Positions 1 through 9,520 of a stretch of DNA of 64,000 bases are shown piece by piece. The DNA lies in NCBI GenBank assembly GCA_015680685.1, contig MNCI01008125.1, positions 149,232 through 213,231 of the forward strand, read 5' to 3'. The translations under genes were made by a program, and so were the position numbers. The stretch is from Gnetum montanum (Eukaryota; Streptophyta; Gnetopsida; Gnetales; Gnetaceae). Under the pieces are notes generated by a model that was given only the letters and a program-made list of their open reading frames with translations, did no database searches and was not told the DNA's origin. Numbering within the stretch: the first letter of the stretch is position 1; each line of letters starts with the position of its first letter.

Positions 1-379
1 ATTGGATAAGGTGGTCTTTCCATTTTCTAAGGTCTAAATATGTTTTTGTACTTATTATTAATTTCAAGTTTTGAGTCTCCATGTTTACTAGTTATTGGTG
101 TATGTTCATGGTTTAGGATATTCTTATGTAAGTTCGCTATTTGGGTCATTTTCTTGAGGTAGGATTTAATAAGTGGGTTGGATGTTTCCATGCATGTCTT
201 GGATAGTTTTATGTTCTCATTTCTTAACTATCGGGTATATTTTGATTTAGTGGTCATTATTTCTTTTTGCATATAAACTTATTTTTAAAATTTGTTGTGA
301 GTTGGTGTAAGGATCATGTTGACGTTTTGAACTTTCGATCCACAACTATACCCTTCTTCATCATAAGTAATGCATGAAA
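1..379. other. AT-rich flank, no gene seen
   Basis: No reading frame of substance is visible on either strand. The last 80 bases (about 300-379) resemble 25680-25745 inside element B and 31890-31980, where the shared text lies in the protease-RT linker of gypsy elements. This end is therefore probably the decayed continuation of the adjacent minus-strand gag/protease remnant. Confidence 0.4.
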
Positions 380-2350
380 TTATTTGTGTCTATATGGCTT
401 CTTTCTTATCTTCCTTGGAAATTTTCAAGGATAAATATCTCATTCCTAACTTAGCATCAATTGTGCTAAGCCATGCTCTCCCCATAATGATAGGAAAGTT
501 CCTAGTATCATTCTTCACATTGATCATAAGAAAATTTGCTGGATAAGACCACCCATTGATATTGGTCATTACATCTTCTATCTATCCCAATGAAATGGTG
601 ATTTATTGGTTTACAAGCTCTAGTCTTATCTTACACTTTTTTAATGGTCGTAGGTTTCATGCCTTGTATGTTTCTTGAGATATTAAGTTAACTCCAAAAC
701 CTAAGTCTAGTAGAGATTTCCATGATGAATTTCTAGCAATTTGTAAATAAATCAAAGGGTTTCTAGGATATATTCTTTTCTTAGAAAGAGTTACTACTTT
801 TATCCAATTAGATAATATATTAGTTAACATGATACTTGTAAGCTTTTGGTTAGTTTTTGTAGAAGCATGGTGGTTATAGGAGGAACAATCATAGGAGGAA
901 TATGGTTGGATTAAGTTCTTGCTCTGCTAGCATTTTTTTAGACTTGTCCTAAAGAAAGTCCATTTCCTAAATTTGCAATTAGTTTTGTTGATATGATCAT
1001 CTTTCTATATACTAACTATCATAGTAGCAATTTTCTACTGAGGTTATGTTGGCAATTCTCCTTTCATAACCAATGGTGTTACTAGTGGTAGAGGAGTGGA
1101 AGCTTGATAGGATGGACCTACTACTAATTGAGATGTGTAAGGATGTAACTCCATGTGTGGGGCCATCAGCCTATGGTATTCTACTAGATAGAAGGATGAA
1201 GAAGCATGAGTAGGATTATTTCTAGGAGATATGGAATATTGTACATAGTATCCATAAGGATTCAGTTGTTCCTATGGATACTATTGTCTTGGAGATGGCA
1301 TCCTCCATCACTGTGGTTGTTGCCACTATTGTTGGTATTGTTCCTGAGGTTGAGGATAAGTTCCACTTGGATCGTATAGTTGTTGATAAGACTACTTGTA
1401 ATTACCTTGTGGATAAGATAATTATCTTAGCATTTGTTTTTTTTTTTTTTTTGAAAAATTTTAAATTCAATACATATGCCCTAAACTCTTGTAAGTGGAC
1501 CATGATAGGACAACATCCCTTAGGATGTTCATGCTGGCACACTTTGCAACTAGGGTCATCGTTAGAGCTTGAGTCTACAAGTTACTTGATTGCAGCAACT
1601 TTTCCATTATTTTTATAATTTTCACATCAATTGTCCTTTTTCTTTTTCCTATTAAAGGCTTGTTCAATCTTCTTTTCTACTATCTTCAATGCTATGGTAA
1701 ATTTTTCATCCACAAAGTTCCATTTTTTCTATACCTTTGTTGTGATATCATTGACCGATTTTTGAATAGGTAGAATTTTTCATTGGATTATTTTTTTAAA
1801 AGTTTCTTCTTGTTGTGTTTTACATATTCTCACATCTCTTTTTCTAATGGTTGGATCTCTATTATATTCTTTAGTGAATTCTCTTTTGTGTAGCTCTCCT
1901 TCTTTTGCTACCTAGTCTAATAATCTTTAAATTCAATGAGCTATCATCTTTGATAATCTTCCTTGAGCATATACTCCATAGGTCTATCTTCTTTTGTTCT
2001 TTAGCCAATCAATGATATGCCATAGTTGTTCCCATTGAGAAAATCCATGGCCTAGGTATCTATGTAATAATGAATAGTATTTGACCATTGCTGCATCAAG
2101 GGATTTATGTGCCTCTTGTTTTTGTCCCTAGATTTATTTTCTCAAATTCAACACCGTAAAATAAGTCAGGTATTTATGATTGAAAAGTTCCAGCATGGTA
2201 CTTTATCTTCTGATAGATTCCAATTCTAGGGATTCATGCCAAATTTTTGCTTCTTTAATAAGTGTTATGGGAAACAACTTTAATTTCTGCCAATCATTTT
2301 CTATGTATAGTAGGGTGCAAGCATCATGGAAGTGTTGGCACATTTTTGCC
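380..2350 (-). mobile_element. Athila-like gypsy gag-protease remnant (element G)
   Basis: Read on the minus strand, this matches the gag-protease segment of element B (25790-27720) in order and wording, but with many stops and frameshifts. A zinc knuckle of pattern C-x2-C-x3-H-x4-C followed by PKG-type residues lies at about 1500-1560. The aspartic protease motif lies at about 660-725, where the usual D-S-G reads D-L-G followed by GVNLIS, so the catalytic triplet is altered. Gag would coat the RNA and protease would process the polyprotein, but no frame is intact. The remnant stops near 2350, where a plus-strand RT fragment begins, so the element is truncated. No LTR of its own is seen. Confidence 0.7.
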
Positions 2351-2555
2351 ATTCCATGGAGCAGTGATTTCTTAAGAAAAGCGTGAGCCCATGTGTTCTA
2401 CTAGCTATTTCAGCGTCAAAGAAGGATTCACCAAATCTACAAATATGTATTGATGTACAAGCCATTGAGAAGTGGGTTTGGTTAAGCTCCATAAGATATG
2501 GGAATGTAATAAATGGAAGACAACTTTTAGAAACCAAATGGTGTCTAGGAATTGA

Positions 2556-2900
2556 GAGTCATATCGTTTGGCCTATGAAATGCACCCAACACCTTCATGA
2601 GTATGCACCCAACACCTTCATGAGTATGATAAACAACGTGTTGAGTATATATTTAGGAAGATTTATCACAGCATTTGTAGATGATATTCTGATTTTCAAC
2701 TACAACCAACAAGAACTTTTGGAACAGCTACAATTGGTACTCATCGAGATTTTTTAAGAGAAATTACTCGTGAAATTTAAACAAAAAATGCAGCTTCCTT
2801 AAAGAAGAATCCGTGCATGTGGGGTTCGTGAGTTCCAAGGATGATCTACAAGTAGATCTATAGAAGGTGAAGAGCACAGCATGGGTCGGTCCCTGAGGAC
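2556..2900 (+). pseudogene. Gypsy reverse transcriptase fragment
   Basis: The plus strand encodes a short stretch of RT: NTFM, then a catalytic box reading FVDDILIF (a variant of Y-V-D-D), then a helix region and a segment matching the usual HVVSxxGIxVDPxKVKA stretch near 2815-2880. The FVDDILIF wording differs from the FMDDF box of element A, so this piece is from another gypsy lineage. Stops at 2757 and beyond and a 23-bp duplication break the frame. It lies in opposite orientation to the gag remnant on its left. Confidence 0.7.
2581..2626 (+). repeat. 23-bp tandem duplication inside the RT fragment
   Basis: Bases 2581-2603 are repeated exactly at 2604-2626 (unit begins tgcacccaacaccttcatga). 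The unit length is not a multiple of three, so the copy shifts the RT frame. It is either a late slippage event or a small assembly duplication. Confidence 0.9.
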
Positions 2901-3372
2901 AGGCCGATCGCATTTCTTTCAACTTGTACAGAACCTGCAATACTCTTACGTGACCGTGACATTCAGTGTAAATAAGAAAATGTAATGTGAGGAGACTAGT
3001 TGCAGACTGCACGAGATAATACCCAATTGTTGGCACCAATCAACAATCAGCACGGCTTGCAGAGTGTCCTCCCAACATCATCGCCATTTTTACCAGAACG
3101 CGTCTGGATTGTTGCAGTGTCCTCCTGATGGTGGCACTGATGGGTCTGTTCATCCACCACCCTGTGAAATGCAGCAAAAACGACTTCCTGGAGGCCTGCA
3201 ATGCTAAATCATACCAGGGGCATACATGGTTGTTAAGTCAGGTGGAGAAATGAAAGCTGTTACCTGAAATTTTAATTATGTCCAACAGCATCCGTTGCAT
3301 GACCATGACATTGCCTCAATTTCACGTCCTAAAAAATCTATCTTTACAGTAAGTTTTTGTGACGCACGGTGA
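2901..3372. other. Junction segment, no clear gene
   Basis: This stretch is less AT-rich than its surroundings. No frame stays open for more than about 90 codons and none is recognised. It directly adjoins the P450 fragment, so part may be intron or further decayed exon of that gene on the minus strand, but I could not align it. Confidence 0.3.
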
Positions 3373-3800
3373 CTAATCTGTTACAGCGAGATCATCTACC
3401 ATCTTTGCACCAGCAACAGCAGGATCTTTATTCTTCTTGCTGAGCTCTGCCAACAGATCGGCGAGTTTGACAGCGTATCTGTGGAAGGTCGGGGTGCTAA
3501 AGTTTCTGAGGATTTTGAAGGAGAATTCGAGATTGGCGGATTTTCGCTGCAGTTTCCAGGTGTGGCCGTCGGTGCTGAAAATGCCGTTGCCTAGGAGCTT
3601 GAGCTACATCTCGTGCGAGGCAGGCCTTTGATGCCTGCCTGGGTTTCTGTTCGACGACTTCGAATGTCGCAAAGAAGCTCTGGTCTGCAGTTTCGTAGGT
3701 AGCCTCGTCCATGTGGTGCTGGATCCTATGGACCCGGTGCTTCCGGACACGTTCTTCCGGCAACTTGCTTTGCATTCATTCCAGTTTCTCCGGCTTCAGT
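3373..3800 (-). pseudogene. Cytochrome P450 exon fragment (CYP86/CYP704 clan type)
   Basis: On the minus strand from about 3600 down to 3373 the frame reads LLGNGIFSTDGHTWKLQRK, then a short helix, then LRNFSTPTFHRYAVKLADLL. This is the 'LLGxGIFxxDGxxWxxQRKxAxxEF' region of plant clan-86 P450s, which hydroxylate fatty acids and related chains in the ER membrane. Upstream residues (3600-3790) remain open only in another frame, so there is a frameshift, and a stop interrupts just before the LLG motif. The haem-binding cysteine loop is absent; only about 130 codons of the N-terminal half survive. The piece is GC-richer than the neighbouring retroelements. It sits immediately upstream of an LTR-F copy, as does the gene-like stretch at 49560-50990. 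Membership of the CYP86 versus 94 versus 704 family is not settled. Confidence 0.68.
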
Positions 3801-3909
3801 TCATTGTCTTTTCTCCTTTGTAACTATCACCATGTTGACCCTCCAAAAGCATATATATATATATATAGTAATAAGAATACACATATATATAACTATTTTA
3901 TAGAAAATG

Positions 3910-5215
3910 AGAAATTTATGGGATGATTATGTAACGTCCTATACAACAGGACATTTCGCTATTGTACCTTCCATTACCTCTTATGGTAGTATAACTAAAT
4001 CTCCATGATATTTGTAACTAAGAAGACACTTGCCAACCATGGCTTGAAATTCTCATAACTTCTTATAGAAGTTACAACTTCTAATAATGGTTATGAGTTA
4101 ATATCCTAGATATTTGTAATTCACCTTAATCTCTCATGATGATTGTAACTACCCAAAAGCCACTATAAAAAGGGCTTAAGGGTAGAATTCACAAGTGGAT
4201 TTTGGGAGAAGGAACTTAAAAGAAGACATATTGAAGATTACTTGTAAAGCATGGCTTGCTAATTGCATCAATTCGACTACTTTGTTTTAATCATGTAAGT
4301 TCTTTTCTTCTCATTTTGTCTTAGTTGCTTAGCTACTAGTTTAGATAGTATTGTGCTTGACATTTAATTTTGGGACTTTCTAAATCGCTCTTATAGCTCT
4401 ATTTTTGTGTAATTCAAGACTTCTATTTGGTTATCGTATAAGAGCTTATGTTGCATTAGAAAGGAATCTTGAGCAATTTAATAGTAATGTCTTTATAAAA
4501 TTGCCTATTTAAGTCTAGATGGTCTAGAAAAATCTTTAATACTTTGAGCTGATTTGAAATAGCTTCATTTAAAAAAAAATTATTGTCTTAATATTTCAAT
4601 CTTGAAATTGTCAAATTTTTTTTGCTAGCTCTATTGTTTGCAATTCTTGACAACTATTAACTAGCCAAATAAAAGCTTCTACTTCATTGTTTACAAAGCA
4701 CTTTGGTAGTTTAATAAATTTGTCTTTTACGAAATTGCTTGTTGAGCTCATAGGGTTTGGACAATTTGTAATACTTAGATTGAATTGGAATAACTTTATT
4801 GTGAAATGTTTCATCATGTTCAATTTATCTCTTCTAAATGTTTAAGATTTCACACAAATCTGCTTTCTTTTCTTCTTTCTTTTAAAATCCATTGAATCTC
4901 ACTCTATTTCTAGTTTTCTTGTGAAACTTTCTTTCTGGGGGAAATTAGGAGTAGATTTTGGTAAAATTATGCTTAAGCATTTTTGTGAAATTTTATTTGT
5001 TTCAAGTAACATACTATAGGGACTATATAGACTATGTGACTTAACAAAATAGGAATCTTTAATGACTCGGTATTCAACAAGGTTAGTTGAATTTCTTTTA
5101 CAATGGCCAATTATAGTTTCATACACAAACCCAACCATTTCAACATTCATAATACCAAACACACATTTAAAATTATTTTACTCTATTACCGCTGAGTTTA
5201 TTTGGAGGTATTTGG
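3910..5215 (+). repeat. LTR-F copy 1
   Basis: About 1.3 kb that aligns along its length with 51100-52510 on the same strand and, in part, with 31965-32410 on the opposite strand. A TATA box (tataaaa, 4164-4170) lies about 250 bases in, in a context shared by all copies (cactataaaagggcc-like), followed by a conserved transcribed-looking stretch. This is the architecture of an LTR with U3, TATA and R-U5. Exact ends are not clear and no target duplication was found. No coding region lies inside. Confidence 0.6.
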
Positions 5216-5380
5216 TCCTTAGTGTTGCCAAAGACTAACAAGCATCTAAACTCAAGTTTGAAGAAACACCTTTGTTTCTTGTGATCATAATCATGAGACT
5301 CAAAGGTCAAATGTTGGTGGTTCCAAACAGTCGCCAACAAGAAGGCTTGTAACTAATATTACAGAGTTGCATTATATCCT
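5080..5380 (+). repeat. LTR-F 3' end plus leader, copy a
   Basis: A block of about 300 bp that occurs three times on the plus strand: here, at 6095-6400 and at 52380-52650. Each contains a phrase like 'caacccaaccatttcaacat', then 'ctatttggaggtat', then 'gtgttgcc(a)agagactaacaagc'. The last phrase has the position and look of a primer-binding site and leader after an LTR, but I could not assign the tRNA. Confidence 0.5.
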
Positions 5381-5614
5381 CCTTCAAACGTTGAAATATT
5401 GTTCATATCAAGCCTCTTGATGCAAGTTGCCTAGTAGATATGTACATTGTTTCTCGTATGTTAATCATACTACAAGTGGCTAGTAGGGGTTCTTCATAAT
5501 GTTCATGTTCATAAACTCTATTGTAGTAGTGACCCCTCCATATTCTAGCCATTTTATGAAGTCAGATTTATGTGGAGTGGGTTAGGAGCCAGTTTGATTG
5601 CTTTAAGGTACTAA

Positions 5615-6062
5615 GGCATCTTGTATTAGGGATTTACTAATTTTGATGAGATGTTGCATACTCGAAAAAGTGTATCAACACCTAGAATATGGCTTTTAAC
5701 CTAACTCATTGATGCAAAGGTTATAGGCACATCACTTTGTAAGAGATTTGGCCTCATGGGGGGATTATATGTTCCAAGTCTTATAATTGGTGCAGCTGTT
5801 GAAGTTGTTTTCTCCACTCATGGAAGTGAGATTCGTAAATCTATTTCTAGGCATCTAGGGAATACAATTACTTTAAAAGACCAAGTAAATGAGTTCATAG
5901 GGATTTTCAAAATGATTTCAAAGACATCTAGTTATGCATCAAAACTCCCGCTGGTAGTTTTTTTTGTCATCGCTGCAAGCCATCATGATATACCATATTA
6001 TTTTAAGAACACAAACCAAAGCATAGTTTGTTTTGCTCAAATATTTATGAAATCACTCCTAT
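5615..6062 (+). pseudogene. CLC-type chloride channel fragment (CLC-e/f-like)
   Basis: From about 5620 the plus strand reads LY-stop-GFTNFDEMLHTRKS, IWLLT, then DAKVIGTSLCKRFGLMGG and GLYVPSLIIGAAVEVVF. This follows the CLC pattern in which GFTNxEEILHTG, IWLL, AKVxATxLCxGSGLxGGLYxPSLxIGAA occur in this order around a chloride-coordinating loop. Plant CLC-e/f proteins carry anions across plastid or Golgi membranes. The downstream 70 codons to 6062 remain open but match the family weakly. Stops upstream, including one in place of W or Q, and the lack of the rest of the channel make it a pseudogene. It is flanked on both sides by LTR-F leader repeats (5080-5380, 6095-6400), so it may have been carried inside such an element. 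Confidence 0.72.
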
Positions 6063-6094
6063 AGACATATCAAACTAATTTAAGAATATTGTAA

Positions 6095-6400
6095 TATTTT
6101 TGTGTGAGAAAATTTATGGAGATAGCTGAATTTCTTTTATGATAAACAATAACAGTTTCACACACAACCCAACCATTTCAATATCACAATAGCAAACACA
6201 TACTTACGTTTATTTCATTTTATAACCACTAAGTCTATTTGGAGGTATCTAGGCCTTGGTGTTGCCAGAGACTAACAAGCACCTAAACCTTGTTTGAAGA
6301 ACACCTTTGATCTGGTGACTCCCAAGGTCGTGAGATAAGAGGTCACCAACGTTGATGGTCTAGTCCCAAAAGGTCCCCAACACTCCTAAGTAGAAAGGCA
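6095..6400 (+). repeat. LTR-F 3' end plus leader, copy b
   Basis: Second plus-strand copy of the block at 5080-5380, recognisable by the same 'ctatttggaggtatct' and 'gttgccagagactaacaagc' phrases. It lies directly downstream of the chloride-channel fragment and upstream of a gypsy RT fragment. Confidence 0.5.
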
Positions 6401-6404
6401 CCTA

Positions 6405-6745
6405 GTCGTTTATGGTAAATGAAATTTGTAAATCTACAATTTGCATAAGAAAAAGAAGAAGCACTTACAAGCTTATATGTAGAAAAGCTAGATTTGATGA
6501 AGCAAGTACAATGACTTCTCTTCCAAGCAACACATGTGAAAGAAGAAAATAATGATTGGGAAGAGTTGGTAATTTTAGAAGAGCCTATGCTTGAACCTAT
6601 TAAACTAAAAACATTACTAGAGTTACTAGAGTATGTTTTTCTTAAAAATGAAAAACTTGTAAGCATAAATGCTAAGTAGAAATAGAAGTAGAAAATGAAG
6701 TTGCTAGAAGCTATAAATAAATGGAAAATAGCCTTTCCTTTCTTA
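6405..6745 (+). pseudogene. Athila-like RT N-terminal fragment
   Basis: The plus strand contains a translation with EPxKLKTLLELLEYVFLKN, then SINAK, then LLEAINKWK, which matches the protease-RT junction of element A at 38840-38990 (LKSLPTDMEYTFLKN, INTKL, LLKVINKWSKAF). Several stops are present. It ends at about 6745, where the minus-strand pararetrovirus segment begins. Confidence 0.65.
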
Positions 6746-6806
6746 TATGTCCTCTAAAATGTTTCAAAGATCTAATTATTTGGGTGTTTTCATGCCTAAA
6801 AGGGCA

Positions 6807-7310
6807 TCAACTGTGTCCATGATTCATATGGCAATAGACTATGTCAAAGTCATCACTGTCTCCTCCCCCCTCTGCAAAAGAAGGTTCTAGATTACTAACA
6901 GTGTAATTGGAATATTCATCAAACTCGATATAAATATCTCCAAGTTCAAATTCTACAATTGGATCAAATGTGAAATCATAATATTGTTCAGACAAATTAT
7001 AATGTTCAATAAAATTTACCTGTCTTGAATATTTTTCTTTCTGAGGGCAGGTTCAAGCAAGGTGGTTTCCTTGACAAAAAAAACATTTTATATTTCCTTT
7101 CGAGAGCTTCTGTTTTCATCATTTGAGCATTCCTTGAAAAGGACAAGAATGTTGTGCTGAAGGTTTTCGTTCCTAAGCTTGGCGTCTTCTAAAAGATCTC
7201 TTAGATCTATGAGACCTGTGTTGAGACTTTGGACAACAAGAATATTTTTCTTTATTATTCCATTTTTGAGACTTCCACTGGTCTTCTAGACAAATATTTT
7301 TACAAAACAA
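6807..7310 (-). pseudogene. Pararetroviral coat protein end with zinc knuckle
   Basis: At about 7086-7046 the minus strand encodes C-x2-C-x4-H-x4-C (begins CFFCQGNH), the RNA-binding knuckle of caulimovirid coat proteins, preceded by a basic stretch. Downstream, an acidic open stretch (6995-6807) ends at a stop and is rich in D, E and Y. The upstream coat-protein body (7310-7860) is decayed into many short frames. One stop falls inside the knuckle itself. Confidence 0.55.
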
Positions 7311-7867
7311 TTTACCTAATTTATGGTTAATTTGTTTCATAACTAACTAGGTAGTTATATCATGACAAGGTTCTCGAGTTACATCTTCGATCAGTTGTCT
7401 AATGTAACTGAAACTCATGTCATTAAGAGTCCTATTTTTATATTTTATTTCATGTTGGTATTTTTCATTAAAGGGTGAAGGTGGAGCTCCTAAGAGATGT
7501 TCTTTGACAGCTCTATCATGTGTCAATTTGGTCTAAGAATGGATGGATATCTTGTATTCTATGTAATCTAGTTGTAAAATACATCTCTCTATATAAATCT
7601 ATATAATTATCTTTATTTCCTAAGAATTCCTTAGTAATAGCATTAACAAATATGATTGATGGTTTGGATAGTAACTTTCATTTGATGTCTACGTCAATCT
7701 GGTTCCACCATTTATGCAAGTTACCAACAAAATTAAATACGTAGTTTTGTATGGCATGGTTTACTATTTTCTTATTAAGAATAACCTGTCTATCAATAAC
7801 TCCTATGATTTTCTCAATGACATCTTATCTTTGGGTTGCATTCACTAAGTAATCTTTTTGAGATCCG

Positions 7868-8480
7868 CTAATACTCTTCTGGTGCTTTCATATATATTTC
7901 AGGATTTTTTACTGAATTTTCTTCTTCCAAATGTAGTTGAGTCTTATTATTGTCTATGTCAACTACCATAAAGGATTCTACATTTGTATTGATTCTTGAT
8001 TTCCCTTTTTGTTCTTTACTATACCTTGGTTTATACATATGTGAACTATGTGAGTTTGCATTCGTCCCATACTCAAGTATACTAGATGTAGGATTAGGAG
8101 AAGATCCTAAAGTAATAGTTTGTTTGGGAATCCATTGCTTTTCTAATTTCCTAATTTTTTGCATAACTTTTTCTAGTTTTTCATGTGTTTTGTAGAAATT
8201 TTGATGACTAGTATACATTTCTCTTATGATAGTACTAAGTGTACTATTTGCCTAATTTTGGAGTCTAATTTTATTAGGAGGAGGCTCTATAGATAACTTC
8301 TAGAATAGTTGATGAGCTTGTTCTATTTTTTGTTTGAATTCTTCAATTGTAAAGGTGTTTGCTTCCAAGATCTTTTCTTTAGTATTCATTCCAATTTTCA
8401 AAAGAGAATCATACTTAGTGCAGTGATATGGATTATCATACTTAATTATGGCTGTGTGAGGATACCATTTTGATTTTTCA
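7868..8480 (-). pseudogene. Pararetroviral linker / coat-proximal region
   Basis: A mostly open minus-strand stretch with a helical, charged segment (HEKLEKVMQKIRKLEKQW at about 8185-8130) followed by a Ser/Asn/Lys-rich tail. It lies between the movement protein and the coat zinc knuckle, where caulimovirids have a poorly conserved spacer or coiled-coil region. One or two stops interrupt it. The function is inferred from position only. Confidence 0.45.
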
Positions 8481-8947
8481 GATTCAGATCTAGAAGGATC
8501 TTCTAATGAGGTGTTTATCTCAGAGGTGTCTATTTCTCTTTGGACTTGTTTACCCTTATCTTGAGGTTTAAGTTCAAGGATATTTGGGATTTCTGAGATC
8601 TCTACTTTAGAATTCTATTGTGGTGTCTTCCCTGGGATTTTATTCACATCATACACAATATTTAATTCTTTGAAGATGCATCTTAATCTAGTTTCAGAAT
8701 CTTCTTCTAGAAGATCTGAGGATTTAGGTAAAGTAAAAGATCTTCATGCTAGTATTAGATCAAAAGGATTTCTAATTGGTGGAAGAATCTTCTTATGACT
8801 TGATTCACCTTGTTCTAGAGAACAAAATGGGTTGACCTTTGTGAACTTAGTGGTTTTAAGACTAACCTTATAGAGTTTTCTTCCTAGATTATGTATAAAT
8901 CTTTTGGGAAGGATGTGATCATAAAATTCCTCTAGGGTGTCATCTAA

Positions 8948-9511
8948 CTAGGGATAAAGTGTATGGATTGGGAGGTCTTTGGTGCTTAAGGTAGATCCAC
9001 ACTCAATGTTAGATGTACCACAAGATACTGACCATTCTCCAAAAGGTAGTAATGTCTTAATACTAACACTTTGAAATAGCTTAAATACTAATCTAGTTCC
9101 TATTGTGGCATATACACTACCATGCTTCATATCTAATGGAATGTATGAAATAATCATAAGACTATTAAATAAATTACAATCTCTAAGGGAGAGAGCGAAG
9201 TTGGGTAAGGTAACTACCATAGCATCTGATTTGAGTCACCCTTTTGCCTATGTAATTATGGCATCATTGAAATTCTTGAATCTGAAATCTACTAGAGCAA
9301 TCTAGTAGGGATTCTTAAGGTGGTAGTTAAAATGCAGATGGATGTGCATGTCAAGTTTGGCTACATAATTATACTTGGATGCAATCCATTTCCTTATCTC
9401 CCTAGGGGAGAAAAATGAAAGTGCAACAGGATGCAAGCTAGATCCATTGACTCTAATTTGCATTTGGAAAAATGCATAGGGGAAAAGGATTCTAGTGGAG
9501 TTAATTGTCAC
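8948..9511 (-). pseudogene. Caulimovirid 30K-type movement protein remnant
   Basis: Two minus-strand open stretches (9511-9302 and 9220-8948), joined by a short broken stretch, together show the movement-protein pattern: a DxRFxNFxDAII segment, then LPNFALSLRDCNLFNSL, then a GS followed by hydrophobic residues and an FKL helix. In caulimovirids the 'PNFxVSLxDxNIxxSL' phrase is the core of the 30K fold, which lets virus pass through plasmodesmata. A stop near 9302 and smaller breaks destroy the frame. Confidence 0.65.
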
Positions 9512-9520
9512 CTCCCATCA

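Larger units (their letters stand above)
6800..9520 (-). mobile_element. Endogenous pararetrovirus (caulimovirid-like) fragment
   Basis: On the minus strand, 30K-type movement protein (9511-8948), a long lysine-rich linker (8480-7868) and a coat-protein zinc knuckle with acidic tail (7310-6807) occur in the gene order of plant caulimovirids. This combination is not found in gypsy elements, where gag leads directly. The reverse transcriptase half is missing: the segment is cut at about 6800, beside a plus-strand gypsy fragment. Many stops and shifts mean it cannot encode a working virus. Assignment to a genus is not possible by eye; a gymnosperm-type endogenous caulimovirid would fit the host. 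Confidence 0.65.

Noticed and set aside
6343-6666. 107-codon minus-strand ORF with Ser/Phe-rich sequence
   Set aside because: It is the antisense of the gypsy RT fragment on the plus strand, whose phrases match element A.
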